Assembly (NCBI RefSeq): GCF_014174375.1
Contig: NZ_JABEQE010000013.1
Coordinates: 1-64,000, forward strand
From: Gluconacetobacter asukensis
GTDB lineage: Bacteria; Pseudomonadota; Alphaproteobacteria; Acetobacterales; Acetobacteraceae
Reading direction: 5' to 3'
Length of the DNA stretch: 64,000 nt
Shown: piece after piece, positions 16,113 through 24,095 of the stretch
Layout: each line of letters opens with the position of its first letter
Position numbering within the stretch: the first letter of the stretch is position 1
Program-made: the position numbers and the translations under genes
The notes under the pieces: generated by a model
Seen by the model: only the letters and a program-made list of their open reading frames with translations
Database searches by the model: none
Told to the model about the DNA's origin: nothing

Positions 16113-17249
16113 CTACCTATTCGGGCGCTTATGACCGAATAACCTCCAGAAAGTATTGAAAATAGGCGTAAGCGTCTCTGCGCTAATACGCTCAAGTCGT
16201 AAGGAAGGGAGAGCCGCCTCATCGCGATAAGCCGTGGTTCCATTAAAATGGTCGCGTTGAAGATCATAACCCCTAATGTTGAGGATCGTTACAGCTACGA
16301 CCCATGGTCCGGATATGCCCATCTGAGTTAGACGATTTGCTGCTGTCATCGCCTGATCACACAGGCCACCTTCGAAATAATTGGCGAACACTAAGCGCGC
16401 TTCGCTTTCAGATGAGGTTTGGCTGGGGCCGCCAAGCCTCCATGCTGCTTCAATGCGGCCAGATCGGTGCGTATGAGCATATCCTTCGACCATGGAAACA
16501 CCATTTTCCGTCGGGAGCCCATGGATGAGCGTTCCTTCCAGAGTAGTCATCCACGACGTTGGTGAGGGCCGCCTCAAGTAAGGTTGCTGGGAGTTAAATT
16601 CGTCAAGTTCTACATCCCGTGTCTGTCGAAAGTAGTCGAGCGGCGTCAGGGATAACACAGCAGCCGGCAGTGTGCCGATTGAAAACGGCATGTTCCTGCC
16701 CTTGGCGGCAGCAACAGCTATCTCATGGATCCCAGTCAAACGGTCAGCGAGGTGCTCCCCGCCAGTAAAGGTTTCCCGAAGCTCTTGTATATCCATTTCA
16801 TACTTTCCCGCACTGTTCCGGCGATAGAACCTACCGCCTTTACTTGCGACCGAGCGATGGGGCGCAATCATACTGGCCGGTATCCTTATAACAATAATTT
16901 GTTCACCGGATGCGAGTCTCAGCGCGCGTGATCGTATACCTGCTACACGTGGCTCCAGACCGTCTCTGATAATGCTCTCCAGCCTTAGAATTTCTTTGTC
17001 CGCGTCGATCATTCCTATTCCTGGAAGAGCATTTGCCTGCCCTGCCTCAGCCCCTACTCCAAGGAGAAGATCGCCTCCTTGCGCGTTCGCAAATGCAGAA
17101 ACGTCAGCAAGCAGCTCGCGTTTTGCCTCGTCATTTGTTCCATAGGTTTCAGACTTAAATTCGATGTAAAGGTCTTCTGTGGTTGAATTTTCGATAAGAA
17201 ATATAATATTTTCTTCTCGAATATTTTCAAATGGCACGTCCCGTAACAC
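16113..17249 (-). CDS. AlbA_2 (Schlafen-type) DNA-binding domain protein
   Basis: This 378-residue protein opens with an AlbA_2 domain: LYIEFKSETYG (the E-K pair), LLADVSAFANAQGGDLLLGVG, and the closing VIRIPASMIAPHRS then GGRFYRRNSAGKYEMDIQEL (about residues 20-165). Such domains are found in regulators and in antiphage Schlafen-like proteins, where they bind nucleic acid. The C-terminal part (about 170-378) is not recognised. It converges on the RT and nuclease genes, 28 bp from the nuclease stop, and shares their AT-leaning codon use. It could be a third part of the system or a separate passenger. Confidence 0.8.
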   Translation of the reverse strand: MLRDVPFENIREENIIFLIENSTTEDLYIEFKSETYGTNDEAKRELLADVSAFANAQGGDLLLGVGAEAGQANALPGIGMIDADKEILRLESIIRDGLEPRVAGIRSRALRLASGEQIIVIRIPASMIAPHRSVASKGGRFYRRNSAGKYEMDIQELRETFTGGEHLADRLTGIHEIAVAAAKGRNMPFSIGTLPAAVLSLTPLDYFRQTRDVELDEFNSQQPYLRRPSPTSWMTTLEGTLIHGLPTENGVSMVEGYAHTHRSGRIEAAWRLGGPSQTSSESEARLVFANYFEGGLCDQAMTAANRLTQMGISGPWVVAVTILNIRGYDLQRDHFNGTTAYRDEAALPSLRLERISAETLTPIFNTFWRLFGHKRPNR

Positions 17250-17393
17250 CTTATTTTTTCCCCTAGATATTCGTCATAAAATTTTCTACCCGCGATCACT
17301 TAGGGTAGTATTATAACTCATATCGTTCATCTGGAGTATGCGGAGTGGAATTGTGGTATGGCGATGTTGTTCGATGAACGGTCGTCCATTTTC

Positions 17394-17442
17394 CGGCTCT
17401 CGTCAGTATGCTCATTACGTTCGATATGAGGGGCGAGAGCCG
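17394..17442. terminator. Nested inverted repeat at the right edge of the island
   Basis: CGGCTCTCG (17394-17402) and CGAGAGCCG (17434-17442) are exact complements; inside them CTCAT (17411-17415) pairs with ATGAG (17426-17430). It lies 29 bp beyond the MFS transporter stop on the minus strand and 145 bp upstream of the AlbA_2 start, near where composition returns to high GC. It could terminate the transporter transcript, although no T run follows, or mark a recombination site. Confidence 0.45.
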
Positions 17443-17470
17443 ACATCTTTCCTGACGATATAGCCGCCAT

Positions 17471-18745
17471 TCATTGAATGGGTCGATAACGGCCATACAG
17501 GCGGGCGTTGAGGAGGATCAGGGTCAGGACTACTGTTGCGGCGGTGCCTACCGTGAGCATCATGGCGGGGGCGAGGCCGGTGCCGAACCAGGTGGCGAGG
17601 GCGGTTTGGAGCAGGGCGTTGCTGGCGGCGATGAGGTTGCCGCACTGGTAGGCGAGGCCGGGGAAGGTGGCGCGGACCGAGGCGGGGGAGAGTTCGCTGA
17701 GATAGGCGGGGACGACGCCCCAGGCGCCCTGGACGCAGAACTGGATGCAGACGGCGCCGACGGCGAGCCAGAAGGGGGAGTGGGAGAGCGCCCACAGCGG
17801 CAGGAAGGGCAGGGTGAGGAAGGCGGCCAGCGCGATGCTGTATTGGCGGCTGATCTTCTGCGACAGCACGCCGAAGAACAGGCCGCCGACGATGGCGGCG
17901 ATGTTGTAGAGCACCACGATCAGCGTGATGGAGGGGTGGGGCAGGTGGCGTTCCAGCCCCAGGAAGATCTTGGGATACAGGTCCTGCGAGCCGTGGCTCA
18001 TGAAATTGAAGGCGGCCATCAGGGTGATTGCGAAGACGCACAGCGCCGCGTTGTTGCGGACGATGAACCACAGGCTGGGGGGCTTGGTGGCGCGGGCGCT
18101 CTGGTCGTGCCGGCGGCGCAGCCATTCGGGGCTTTCGGGCACGCGCAGCCAGATATAGACCGCCGCCAGCAGGGCGCTGCCGCCGAGGATGAACAGCCCG
18201 CGCCAGCCGACGAAGGGCAGCAGCAGGAACACCAGAGACGCCAGCAGGTATCCGGCCGGGTAGCCGGCCTGCAGGATGCCCGAGGCGGTGCCGCGCCATG
18301 AGGGCGGGATGCTCTCCATGATCAGCGACGTGCCCACGCCCCATTCGCCGCCCAGCGCCACGCCGAACAAGGTGCGCAGCAGCAGGAAGATGGCGAGGTT
18401 GGGGGCGAAGGCGGACAGGATCTCGATCGCGGAATAGACGATGATGGTGGCGATCATGACCGGTTTGCGCCCGTACCGGTCGGCGGCGTGCCCGCACAGG
18501 AAGGCGCCGATCGGGCGGGTGAGCAAGGTGAGCGTCGGGGCGAGCAGGATGCTTTGCAGCGAGACGTGGAAACTGCGGGCGACATCGTCGAGCGTGAACA
18601 GCACGATGAAGAAATCGCAGGCATCGAGCAGCCATGCCAGAAGGGAGGCCAGGACCACATGGCGGGAGGTCGCCACGTCGTAGGTCTGCGCCTGTCCTGT
18701 GATCGTCGCCGGTGCGGCTGCCATGTCGTTCATGCCTGTTTCCAT
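17471..18745 (-). CDS. MFS transporter
   Basis: A 12-helix major-facilitator protein of about 424 residues. The loop 2-3 signature is GHAADRYGRKPVMIATI, and TM4-5 contain FLLLRTLFGVALGGEWGVGTSLIMESIPPSWRGTASGILQAGYPAGYLL, as in the sugar-acid and aromatic-acid symporter branches. LLDACDFFIVLFTLDDVARSF in TM1 also fits that group. It probably imports an organic acid. Start choice is open: ATG 18802, 18745 or 18733; the helices begin well after all of them. It runs in the same direction as, and downstream of, an OprB-type porin, which suggests joint uptake across both membranes. Confidence 0.85.
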   Translation of the reverse strand: METGMNDMAAAPATITGQAQTYDVATSRHVVLASLLAWLLDACDFFIVLFTLDDVARSFHVSLQSILLAPTLTLLTRPIGAFLCGHAADRYGRKPVMIATIIVYSAIEILSAFAPNLAIFLLLRTLFGVALGGEWGVGTSLIMESIPPSWRGTASGILQAGYPAGYLLASLVFLLLPFVGWRGLFILGGSALLAAVYIWLRVPESPEWLRRRHDQSARATKPPSLWFIVRNNAALCVFAITLMAAFNFMSHGSQDLYPKIFLGLERHLPHPSITLIVVLYNIAAIVGGLFFGVLSQKISRQYSIALAAFLTLPFLPLWALSHSPFWLAVGAVCIQFCVQGAWGVVPAYLSELSPASVRATFPGLAYQCGNLIAASNALLQTALATWFGTGLAPAMMLTVGTAATVVLTLILLNARLYGRYRPIQ

Positions 18746-18883
18746 CCCTTGCAAGCGCTTTTCCGGTCCGGCGCGTTTTGCCTGCTCTTCTGTAGAGAGC
18801 ATCGGTTTGGCGAAGATGCGCCTGATATTTAGTTTACCGCGGCCGTGCGATCATATTCGGGCGATGGCCCCGGCATGGCGGGG

Positions 18884-20473
18884 TTACAGATTGGCGATCA
18901 TCTTGATGCCGACCAATGTTGCGTTGGGAATGACCGATGTTTCGCCCGGGCGCATCATATATTCGAATTCGGGATAGAGGATCAGGCCCGGCAGAACGGG
19001 CATGCTGTAATAGGCCTCCAGCACCGCCGAATGGGTTTGCGGGCCCGTGACGTATGGGCCGAGCGGCAGGCCGGCGTCCTGCCGCAGCCGCTGCCCGTAG
19101 GCCAGGCGCGGGCTCATCTGGTAATAGGAATACATCAGGCCCAGCCGGTCGAAGGGGCGCCCGGGCACGATCCCGAGCAGCGCGGTGCCGAAATAGAATT
19201 CGTCGGCGAAGGTGGAGATGCTCGGCGTATTGTGGATATAGCCGGCCATCAGGTAACCGCCGGACATCTGGCTGGTGCCCTGGGTGCGATAGATCATCTG
19301 GTCGGCCTCGATATAGAACGTGTCGCGCGGCCTGTCGGCATGGGCGCGGGTCGTTTCCCGGTCGATGGCCGGCACGGTGCCGATCATGTCCGCATAGGGC
19401 GAGGTGTCGTGCCCGTAGCCGAACTTGTAGTGGCCGACGAGCTTGTGCGGGCCGAAGAAGGGTTCCCATGTCAGTTCCACCGGTGTCTGGATGCCGGTGG
19501 TGGTCTCGCTGGCCCAGGCCCAGCCGGTATTGTCCTCGGGCTTGGGGGCGATCTTGTAGATGCCGGTGCGCAATGTCAGGTCGCGCAGCGGCCGGAAGCG
19601 CAGCGTGCCGCCCCATGAGGTCTTGGGATAGACGCTCCAGCCCGGGGGTTCGCGGATGGCCATCGGTGCGGAACATTGCATCATGAACGTGCACAGCAGC
19701 GCCGAGGTGCCGTAGGTGTGGGTCAGCGCGATGCGGCCGATATTGATGTTGAGCCGGTCGCCGAGAAACGATTTCTCGGCGTAGAGATCGGCCAGTCGGG
19801 CGGCGGCGGGGCCGTGGATGCTCCATAATTCGGTCAGCAGGACATTGCGTTCGCCGACATGGTCCCAGCCGACCTGGCGGCCTTCGCGGTTCATGACCAG
19901 CCCGTGGACGTACCATCCGTCCAGCCCCAGCAGCTTGCCCAGGTCGAACAGCATGGTCACGCGCAGGTCATGGACATAATCCATGCCCTGGGACAGGCCG
20001 CCCGCGATATTGGCCATGCCCTCGGCCTTGTAGATCATGTCGAAGGTGAAGCCGCGTTGGCTCAGCCATTGGCGCCATGGTTTGGCCTGCGGCAGCAGAT
20101 TGCCCGAGGAGCGGTCGATCGCGAAATAATCGGCGCTCGGGTCGCCGGCGCGCAGGGCATCGTCCTCGGGCGCCAGCAGGGTGGAGAGGCTTTCCCCCTC
20201 GAAGAGCGGGTTCAGCCTGTCTTCGGCGAGCGGGCGCTTCTGTTTCACCTGTGTGATTGTTGCGGCCGGGCTGTTGGTCGCACCGAGGCAGGTGGATGCG
20301 GTCATGCAGAGCAATGCCACGAGCAGTGAGACGGTGAGGGATGTTCGGTCGTTGATGATGATGCGGATATCGGGCGCCTTGGTGTGGAGGGCGTCGGCAA
20401 ATGGATTTGCTGCAAACGGCATTCTGTCCGGACAGGGACGTGCGCGAGAGGAGGCAGTCACCGCGAGGGACAT
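18884..20473 (-). CDS. OprB-type carbohydrate porin
   Basis: A 529-residue outer-membrane barrel of the OprB family. After the leader it shows PWRQWLSQRGFTFDMIYKAEGMANIAGG, LDGWYVHGLVMNREG and NINIGRIALTHTYG, and ends NATLVGIKMIANL, typical of this porin group in acetic acid bacteria. The signal-like stretch LTVSLLVALLCMTASTCLG comes unusually late (about residues 46-64), so the true start may be an internal codon, for example ATG 20422. It should pass sugars or similar solutes. The MFS gene follows on the same strand and a palindrome lies just upstream of the start. Confidence 0.85.
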   Translation of the reverse strand: MSLAVTASSRARPCPDRMPFAANPFADALHTKAPDIRIIINDRTSLTVSLLVALLCMTASTCLGATNSPAATITQVKQKRPLAEDRLNPLFEGESLSTLLAPEDDALRAGDPSADYFAIDRSSGNLLPQAKPWRQWLSQRGFTFDMIYKAEGMANIAGGLSQGMDYVHDLRVTMLFDLGKLLGLDGWYVHGLVMNREGRQVGWDHVGERNVLLTELWSIHGPAAARLADLYAEKSFLGDRLNINIGRIALTHTYGTSALLCTFMMQCSAPMAIREPPGWSVYPKTSWGGTLRFRPLRDLTLRTGIYKIAPKPEDNTGWAWASETTTGIQTPVELTWEPFFGPHKLVGHYKFGYGHDTSPYADMIGTVPAIDRETTRAHADRPRDTFYIEADQMIYRTQGTSQMSGGYLMAGYIHNTPSISTFADEFYFGTALLGIVPGRPFDRLGLMYSYYQMSPRLAYGQRLRQDAGLPLGPYVTGPQTHSAVLEAYYSMPVLPGLILYPEFEYMMRPGETSVIPNATLVGIKMIANL

Positions 20474-20501
20474 GGTATCGTTAGCCGATTCTTTGTTATT
20501 A

Positions 20502-20518
20502 TTTCATGATGCATGAAA
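20502..20518. promoter_or_regulatory. Operator-like palindrome upstream of the OprB porin
   Basis: TTTCATG and CATGAAA flank ATG, forming a perfect 17-bp inverted repeat 29 bp before the porin start. Position and size suit a repressor or activator site; the regulator is not known. Confidence 0.4.
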
Positions 20519-20709
20519 ACATCGTCTGTGGGGGCATTCTCAGCATTGTCATGCCGGAAGGACAATAGATGCCGGTCTGAATATAAATTATGTTTTATTC
20601 GAATGAGTTTTGCCGAAATCGAGAAATATTTTCTGAACCATTGGGTTACGGTTCATTGTGTGCCGCGCTTCACCGGGTCGTGAGAGGCTGTCTTCACCAA
20701 CTGGTGACT

Positions 20710-21657
20710 TCAGAGACCGGGCGCTATGGGAACATGGCCGGGATTGTCGTGCATGTTTGCGAGATCGGCCAGTGCGTGATCGAGAATGTCGGCGACCAGC
20801 CGGGCGGCGGCCGAGAGATGCCGGCCCCGGTCGTGGACCAGGGACAGGGCCAGCGGACGCACCGAGGCGTGGGCCAGTCTGGTGAAGCAGAGCTGGCCGT
20901 GCGCGACCTCATCCATCACGTCCAGGGAACTCAGCAGGCTGATGCCCGTGCCGGCGGCCACCAGGGATTTGATCAATTGTACATTGTTGCTGGTTGTCGC
21001 CACCCGCGCGGTGACGGCGCAATCGGCTTCGAGGCGTGCGAAGATCGCGGCAACGGCGAGGGGGGAGGCCGGCACGATCGTCGGTTCGTCGGCGCAGAGG
21101 GAAAAGCGCGTGGATGCCAGCCGGGCCAGCCGATGGCCGGGGGGCGAGACGAAGCCCAGCGGAAACAGGGCCGCGCTGCGCACATGCAGGCTGCGTATGC
21201 CCTCCGGGTCGAGCATCAGGGCCAGGTCGGCCTCTCCGTCATCGAGCAGGCCCGCGATTTCCGCATTGTCGTGGACGCGGAGATTCAGGACGATGCCGGG
21301 ATGGGTCTGCCTCAGACGGGCGATGATGCCGGTCAGGAAGGAGCGGGTCAGGGCCTCCGGCGCCACCAGGGTGACCTGGCCCCGGCGCAATCCTTTCAGA
21401 TCGTCGATCTGCCGCGCCACGTCTTCGAAATCGCGATGCCAGCGGCGGGCGTGGGCGTGCAGGATTTCGCCGGCGGCGGTGAGGCGCATGCCGGTGGGCA
21501 GCCGTTCGAACAGGGAGGTGCCGAGGGCCTGCTCGCCTTGCAGGAGCTGCCGGTCGATTGCCGAGGCGGCGATCCGCAATTCATCGGAGGCGCGGCGGAT
21601 GGAACCGTGGCGCGCGACGGCCAGGAAATAGAGCAGGAACCGTGAGAAGGCCGGCAT
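20710..21657 (-). CDS. LysR-family transcriptional regulator, divergent from the Rieske gene
   Basis: A 315-residue LysR protein. The N-terminal winged helix is FSRFLLYFLAVARHGSIRRASDELRIAASAIDRQLLQGEQALGTSLFERLPTGMRLTAAG in outline (residues about 3-62), with a degenerate first helix compared with most LysRs. The substrate-binding domain follows (RGQVTLVAPEAL, then FVSPPGHRLA and a C-terminal GTGISLLSSLDV). The start at 21657 excludes a non-conserved extension. It is divergent from the Rieske oxygenase with 106 bp between starts, the standard layout for a LysR and its target. Confidence 0.88.
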   Translation of the reverse strand: MPAFSRFLLYFLAVARHGSIRRASDELRIAASAIDRQLLQGEQALGTSLFERLPTGMRLTAAGEILHAHARRWHRDFEDVARQIDDLKGLRRGQVTLVAPEALTRSFLTGIIARLRQTHPGIVLNLRVHDNAEIAGLLDDGEADLALMLDPEGIRSLHVRSAALFPLGFVSPPGHRLARLASTRFSLCADEPTIVPASPLAVAAIFARLEADCAVTARVATTSNNVQLIKSLVAAGTGISLLSSLDVMDEVAHGQLCFTRLAHASVRPLALSLVHDRGRHLSAAARLVADILDHALADLANMHDNPGHVPIAPGL

Positions 21658-21763
21658 GGCGGGTGCTCTGATTTTGCGAACGGGGAAGATGAAATTCTGA
21701 TATATACGCGAATGCGACAGGCATGAAACCATGGTGGCCGACCCGTATTGCAGGAGGCCCCCG

Positions 21764-22816
21764 ATGTCTGACGTTCTCCAGAGCCCGGCCCCGGCCGACA
21801 GAGCATTGCCGCGCGACTGCACCTTTCTGCCCGAGGATTGGCGGCTGCTGGCCCGGTGCTGGTATCCGGTCGCGCTGGGGCGAGAGCTGGGCCGCGCGCC
21901 GCTGGGCGTGACGCTGCTGGATGTGCCGCTGGTGCTCTATCGGGCCGGTGAATCCATTGTGGTGGCGGATAATCTGTGCCCGCATCGCGGGGTGCCGCTG
22001 AGCATGGGCAAGGGCGACGGCCAGACGATCGCCTGTGCCTATCATGGTTTCGTCTTCGGGGCCGAGGGGCGGTGCAGGCATGTTCCGGCCAATCCGGACA
22101 ATAACATCCCGCCCCGGCTGCATCTGCGGACCTATCCGGCGGTCGAGTGCTATGGGCTGATCTGGACCTGTCTGGCACCGGAGGGGGAGCCTGTCCTTCC
22201 GCCCATGCCGCATTGGGATGACCCGGCCTTTCAGCAGATCACCTGCCCGTGGATCGACATTGCGGGATTTGCCGGGCGGCAGGTGGAGGGGTTCATCGAC
22301 GTGGCGCATTTCGCCTTCGTTCATACCGAGACCTTCGCCGATCCGGGCAATGCGGTGGTGCCGCCCTATATGCCCGTCCCGACGCCGAGCGGTTTCGAGG
22401 CCGAATATCGCAGCAGCGTCGGCAATTATCCGATCGGCGTGTCGGACCGGGGGCGGCCGGGGTTTGAATGGCTGCGCCATTTCCGCGTGCATGTGCCCTT
22501 TACCGCCACGCTGGAGATTCATTTCCCCGATGACGGGCGGCTCGTGATCATGAATGCGGCCTCGCCGGTTTCGGCGCGGAAGACCCGGATGTTTGCGCCC
22601 ATCTGTCGCAATTTCGACAAGGAAATGCCGATCGAGGATGTCTACGCATTCAATCGCCGGGTCTTCGAGGAGGATCGGGCCATTGTCGAGGCCCAGAGGC
22701 CGGAGAACCTGCCGCTGGACCCTACGCTGGAAGCGCATGTGATGGCCGATCGGAGTTCCATCGCCTATCGGCGGGCGTTGCGGGCAAAAGGATTCAGCAG
22801 CTTCTTCACGGCTTGA
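21764..22816 (+). CDS. Rieske non-heme iron ring-hydroxylating/demethylating oxygenase
   Basis: A 350-residue oxygenase component. The Rieske [2Fe-2S] ligands are Cys72 and His74 in CPHRG and Cys91 and His94 in CAYHG. The mononuclear iron site is seen in GFIDVAHFAFVHTETF (Asp and His residues). Size and the C-terminal ARKTRMFAPICRNFD resemble vanillate O-demethylase-type (phthalate family) oxygenases. It would hydroxylate or demethylate an aromatic substrate using electrons from a reductase, which is not encoded next to it. ATG 21764 has CAGGAGG upstream. A perfect 23-bp stem hairpin begins on its last stop-codon base. Confidence 0.88.
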   Translation: MSDVLQSPAPADRALPRDCTFLPEDWRLLARCWYPVALGRELGRAPLGVTLLDVPLVLYRAGESIVVADNLCPHRGVPLSMGKGDGQTIACAYHGFVFGAEGRCRHVPANPDNNIPPRLHLRTYPAVECYGLIWTCLAPEGEPVLPPMPHWDDPAFQQITCPWIDIAGFAGRQVEGFIDVAHFAFVHTETFADPGNAVVPPYMPVPTPSGFEAEYRSSVGNYPIGVSDRGRPGFEWLRHFRVHVPFTATLEIHFPDDGRLVIMNAASPVSARKTRMFAPICRNFDKEMPIEDVYAFNRRVFEEDRAIVEAQRPENLPLDPTLEAHVMADRSSIAYRRALRAKGFSSFFTA

Positions 22817-22874
22817 AAACCTGTCTGGACATGCGCGCTGGCGGCGATCCGGCGCGCATGTCCAGACAGGTTTT
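22816..22874. repeat. Minimal hairpin D of the 161-bp repeat family
   Basis: Arms at 22816-22838 and 22852-22874 are exact 23-base reverse complements with a 13-nt loop. The left half (CCTGTCTGGACATGCGCGC, then GGCGGCGATCC) matches the left end of copy A, followed directly by its own inverted end, as if the interior were deleted. It begins on the last base of the Rieske stop codon, ends in TTTT and so can act as an intrinsic terminator. Confidence 0.75.
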
Positions 22875-22963
22875 GATCAGGTTCCAGGTGCGGCAGGGGC
22901 TTGTCGGGGCGGGCACATTCCGCGAGGAGAACAGGACGTTCCGTGGTGTGAAGGAAGGGCGTC

Positions 22964-23866
22964 TTGTTCCTCCGGCAGTTGACCTATCTCGTGGCGCTCG
23001 ATCGGTTTCGCCATTTCTCGCGCGCGGCGGAGCATTGCGGTGTGTCGCAGCCCGCGCTTTCGGCGGCGATCCGGCAGTTGGAGCATGAGCTGGGGGTGAC
23101 CATCATCCGCCGCCGGCAGCGGGTGCTGGGCCTGACGCCGGAGGGCGAGCGTGTGCTGGCCTGGGCGCGGCAGAGCCTCGCGGCGCTGGACGGATTGCGG
23201 CAGGAGGCCGGTTTTGCCCATGAGGTCGCGGGCGGCAGTCTGGCCATCGGTGTCATGCCGCCGGCCCAGCAACTGGCGCCGCTGCTGATGGAGAGCCTGC
23301 GCGCCGCCATCCCGGCGCTGCATCTGGAACTGACCGTCGCGGCGCATGGCGACATCCTGCGCGGGCTGGCCGAACAGCGTTTCGGGCTGGGTATCGTCTA
23401 TCTCGACCAGTTGCCGGCCGGCGGGTTGTTCGAGGCCCACGAACTTTATGTCGAGCAGCATGTGCTGGTCGGTGGTCCGGGTATTACCCTGCCGGGGCGT
23501 GTGCGTTGCGCGTGGAGCGAGGCGGCCGGGTTGCCGCTGTGCCTGCTGGACCGTTCGATGCGCAGCCGCCAGATCGTCGATCGGTGTTTCGCGGAGGCGG
23601 ACCGCACCCCCGATGTGCGGTTCGAGACGAATGCGCTGGAGCTGTTGCACGTGGAACTGCGGGCGGGGCGTCTGGCGTCGATCCTGCCGGTGGCGGCATT
23701 GCCGTCGCGCACCGGTGGGGTGCCGTTTCAGGTCCGGCGGCTCGATCCGTCGCCGACCCCTTCGGTCGGGCTGGTGCGGGTGCGGCAGACGATGACCAGT
23801 GCGCTGATGGCGCGGTGCTGGCAGGTTGCGTCCAGCCTTGTGCTGACGGATGTGCTGGCTATGTAG
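22964..23866 (+). CDS. LysR-family transcriptional regulator upstream of the FUSC gene
   Basis: A 300-residue LysR protein with a canonical helix-turn-helix: LTYLVALDRFRHFSRAAEHC, GVSQPALSAAIRQLEHELGV, then LTPEGERVL. The effector domain follows (GGSLAIGVMPPAQQLAPLL, LEAHELYVEQHVLVGG-type strands). The start is TTG at 22964 with AAGGAAGG 5 nt upstream. It resembles the CbbR/CynR/OxyR-like branch. The next gene, on the same strand, encodes a FUSC exporter; repeat R2 lies between them, so they may be separate transcripts. Confidence 0.87.
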   Translation: MFLRQLTYLVALDRFRHFSRAAEHCGVSQPALSAAIRQLEHELGVTIIRRRQRVLGLTPEGERVLAWARQSLAALDGLRQEAGFAHEVAGGSLAIGVMPPAQQLAPLLMESLRAAIPALHLELTVAAHGDILRGLAEQRFGLGIVYLDQLPAGGLFEAHELYVEQHVLVGGPGITLPGRVRCAWSEAAGLPLCLLDRSMRSRQIVDRCFAEADRTPDVRFETNALELLHVELRAGRLASILPVAALPSRTGGVPFQVRRLDPSPTPSVGLVRVRQTMTSALMARCWQVASSLVLTDVLAM

Positions 23867-23873
23867 GAAGGAT

Positions 23874-23993
23874 GTTCTTTTTTGAAAAAAAGAACCAAAA
23901 AACTTTGATTCGTTCTGGAGTTTTTTGCTGGGGCACGCGATGGCCCTGAACGGATCAAAAGTCTTTTTGCTTCTTTTTCTTCAGAAAAAGAAG
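23874..23993. repeat. Nested-palindrome intergenic repeat, copy R2
   Basis: A 120-bp copy of R1. Left hairpin GTTCTTTTTTG/AAAAAAAGAAC, central inverted pair around CGTTCTGGAG and CCCTGAACGG, right hairpin CTTCTTTTTCTTC/GAAAAAGAAG. It starts 8 bp after the LysR stop. Spacing between its hairpins is the same as in R1 and the two differ at a modest number of positions, mostly in the central loop. Confidence 0.82.
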
Positions 23994-24095
23994 AGAGCGT
24001 TCTCTCCCGGATCATAAGCAGCCTTTATCACCTGATCACGAGAATGACTTGGACGCCGCCCGTGGCTCCGGCCACTGTCCGCCGCCGAATGGAAG

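Noticed and set aside
13227-17470. Attachment-site direct repeats flanking the AT-rich island
   Set aside because: I compared the two edges and found no convincing matching repeat, and no integrase gene or tRNA is present.
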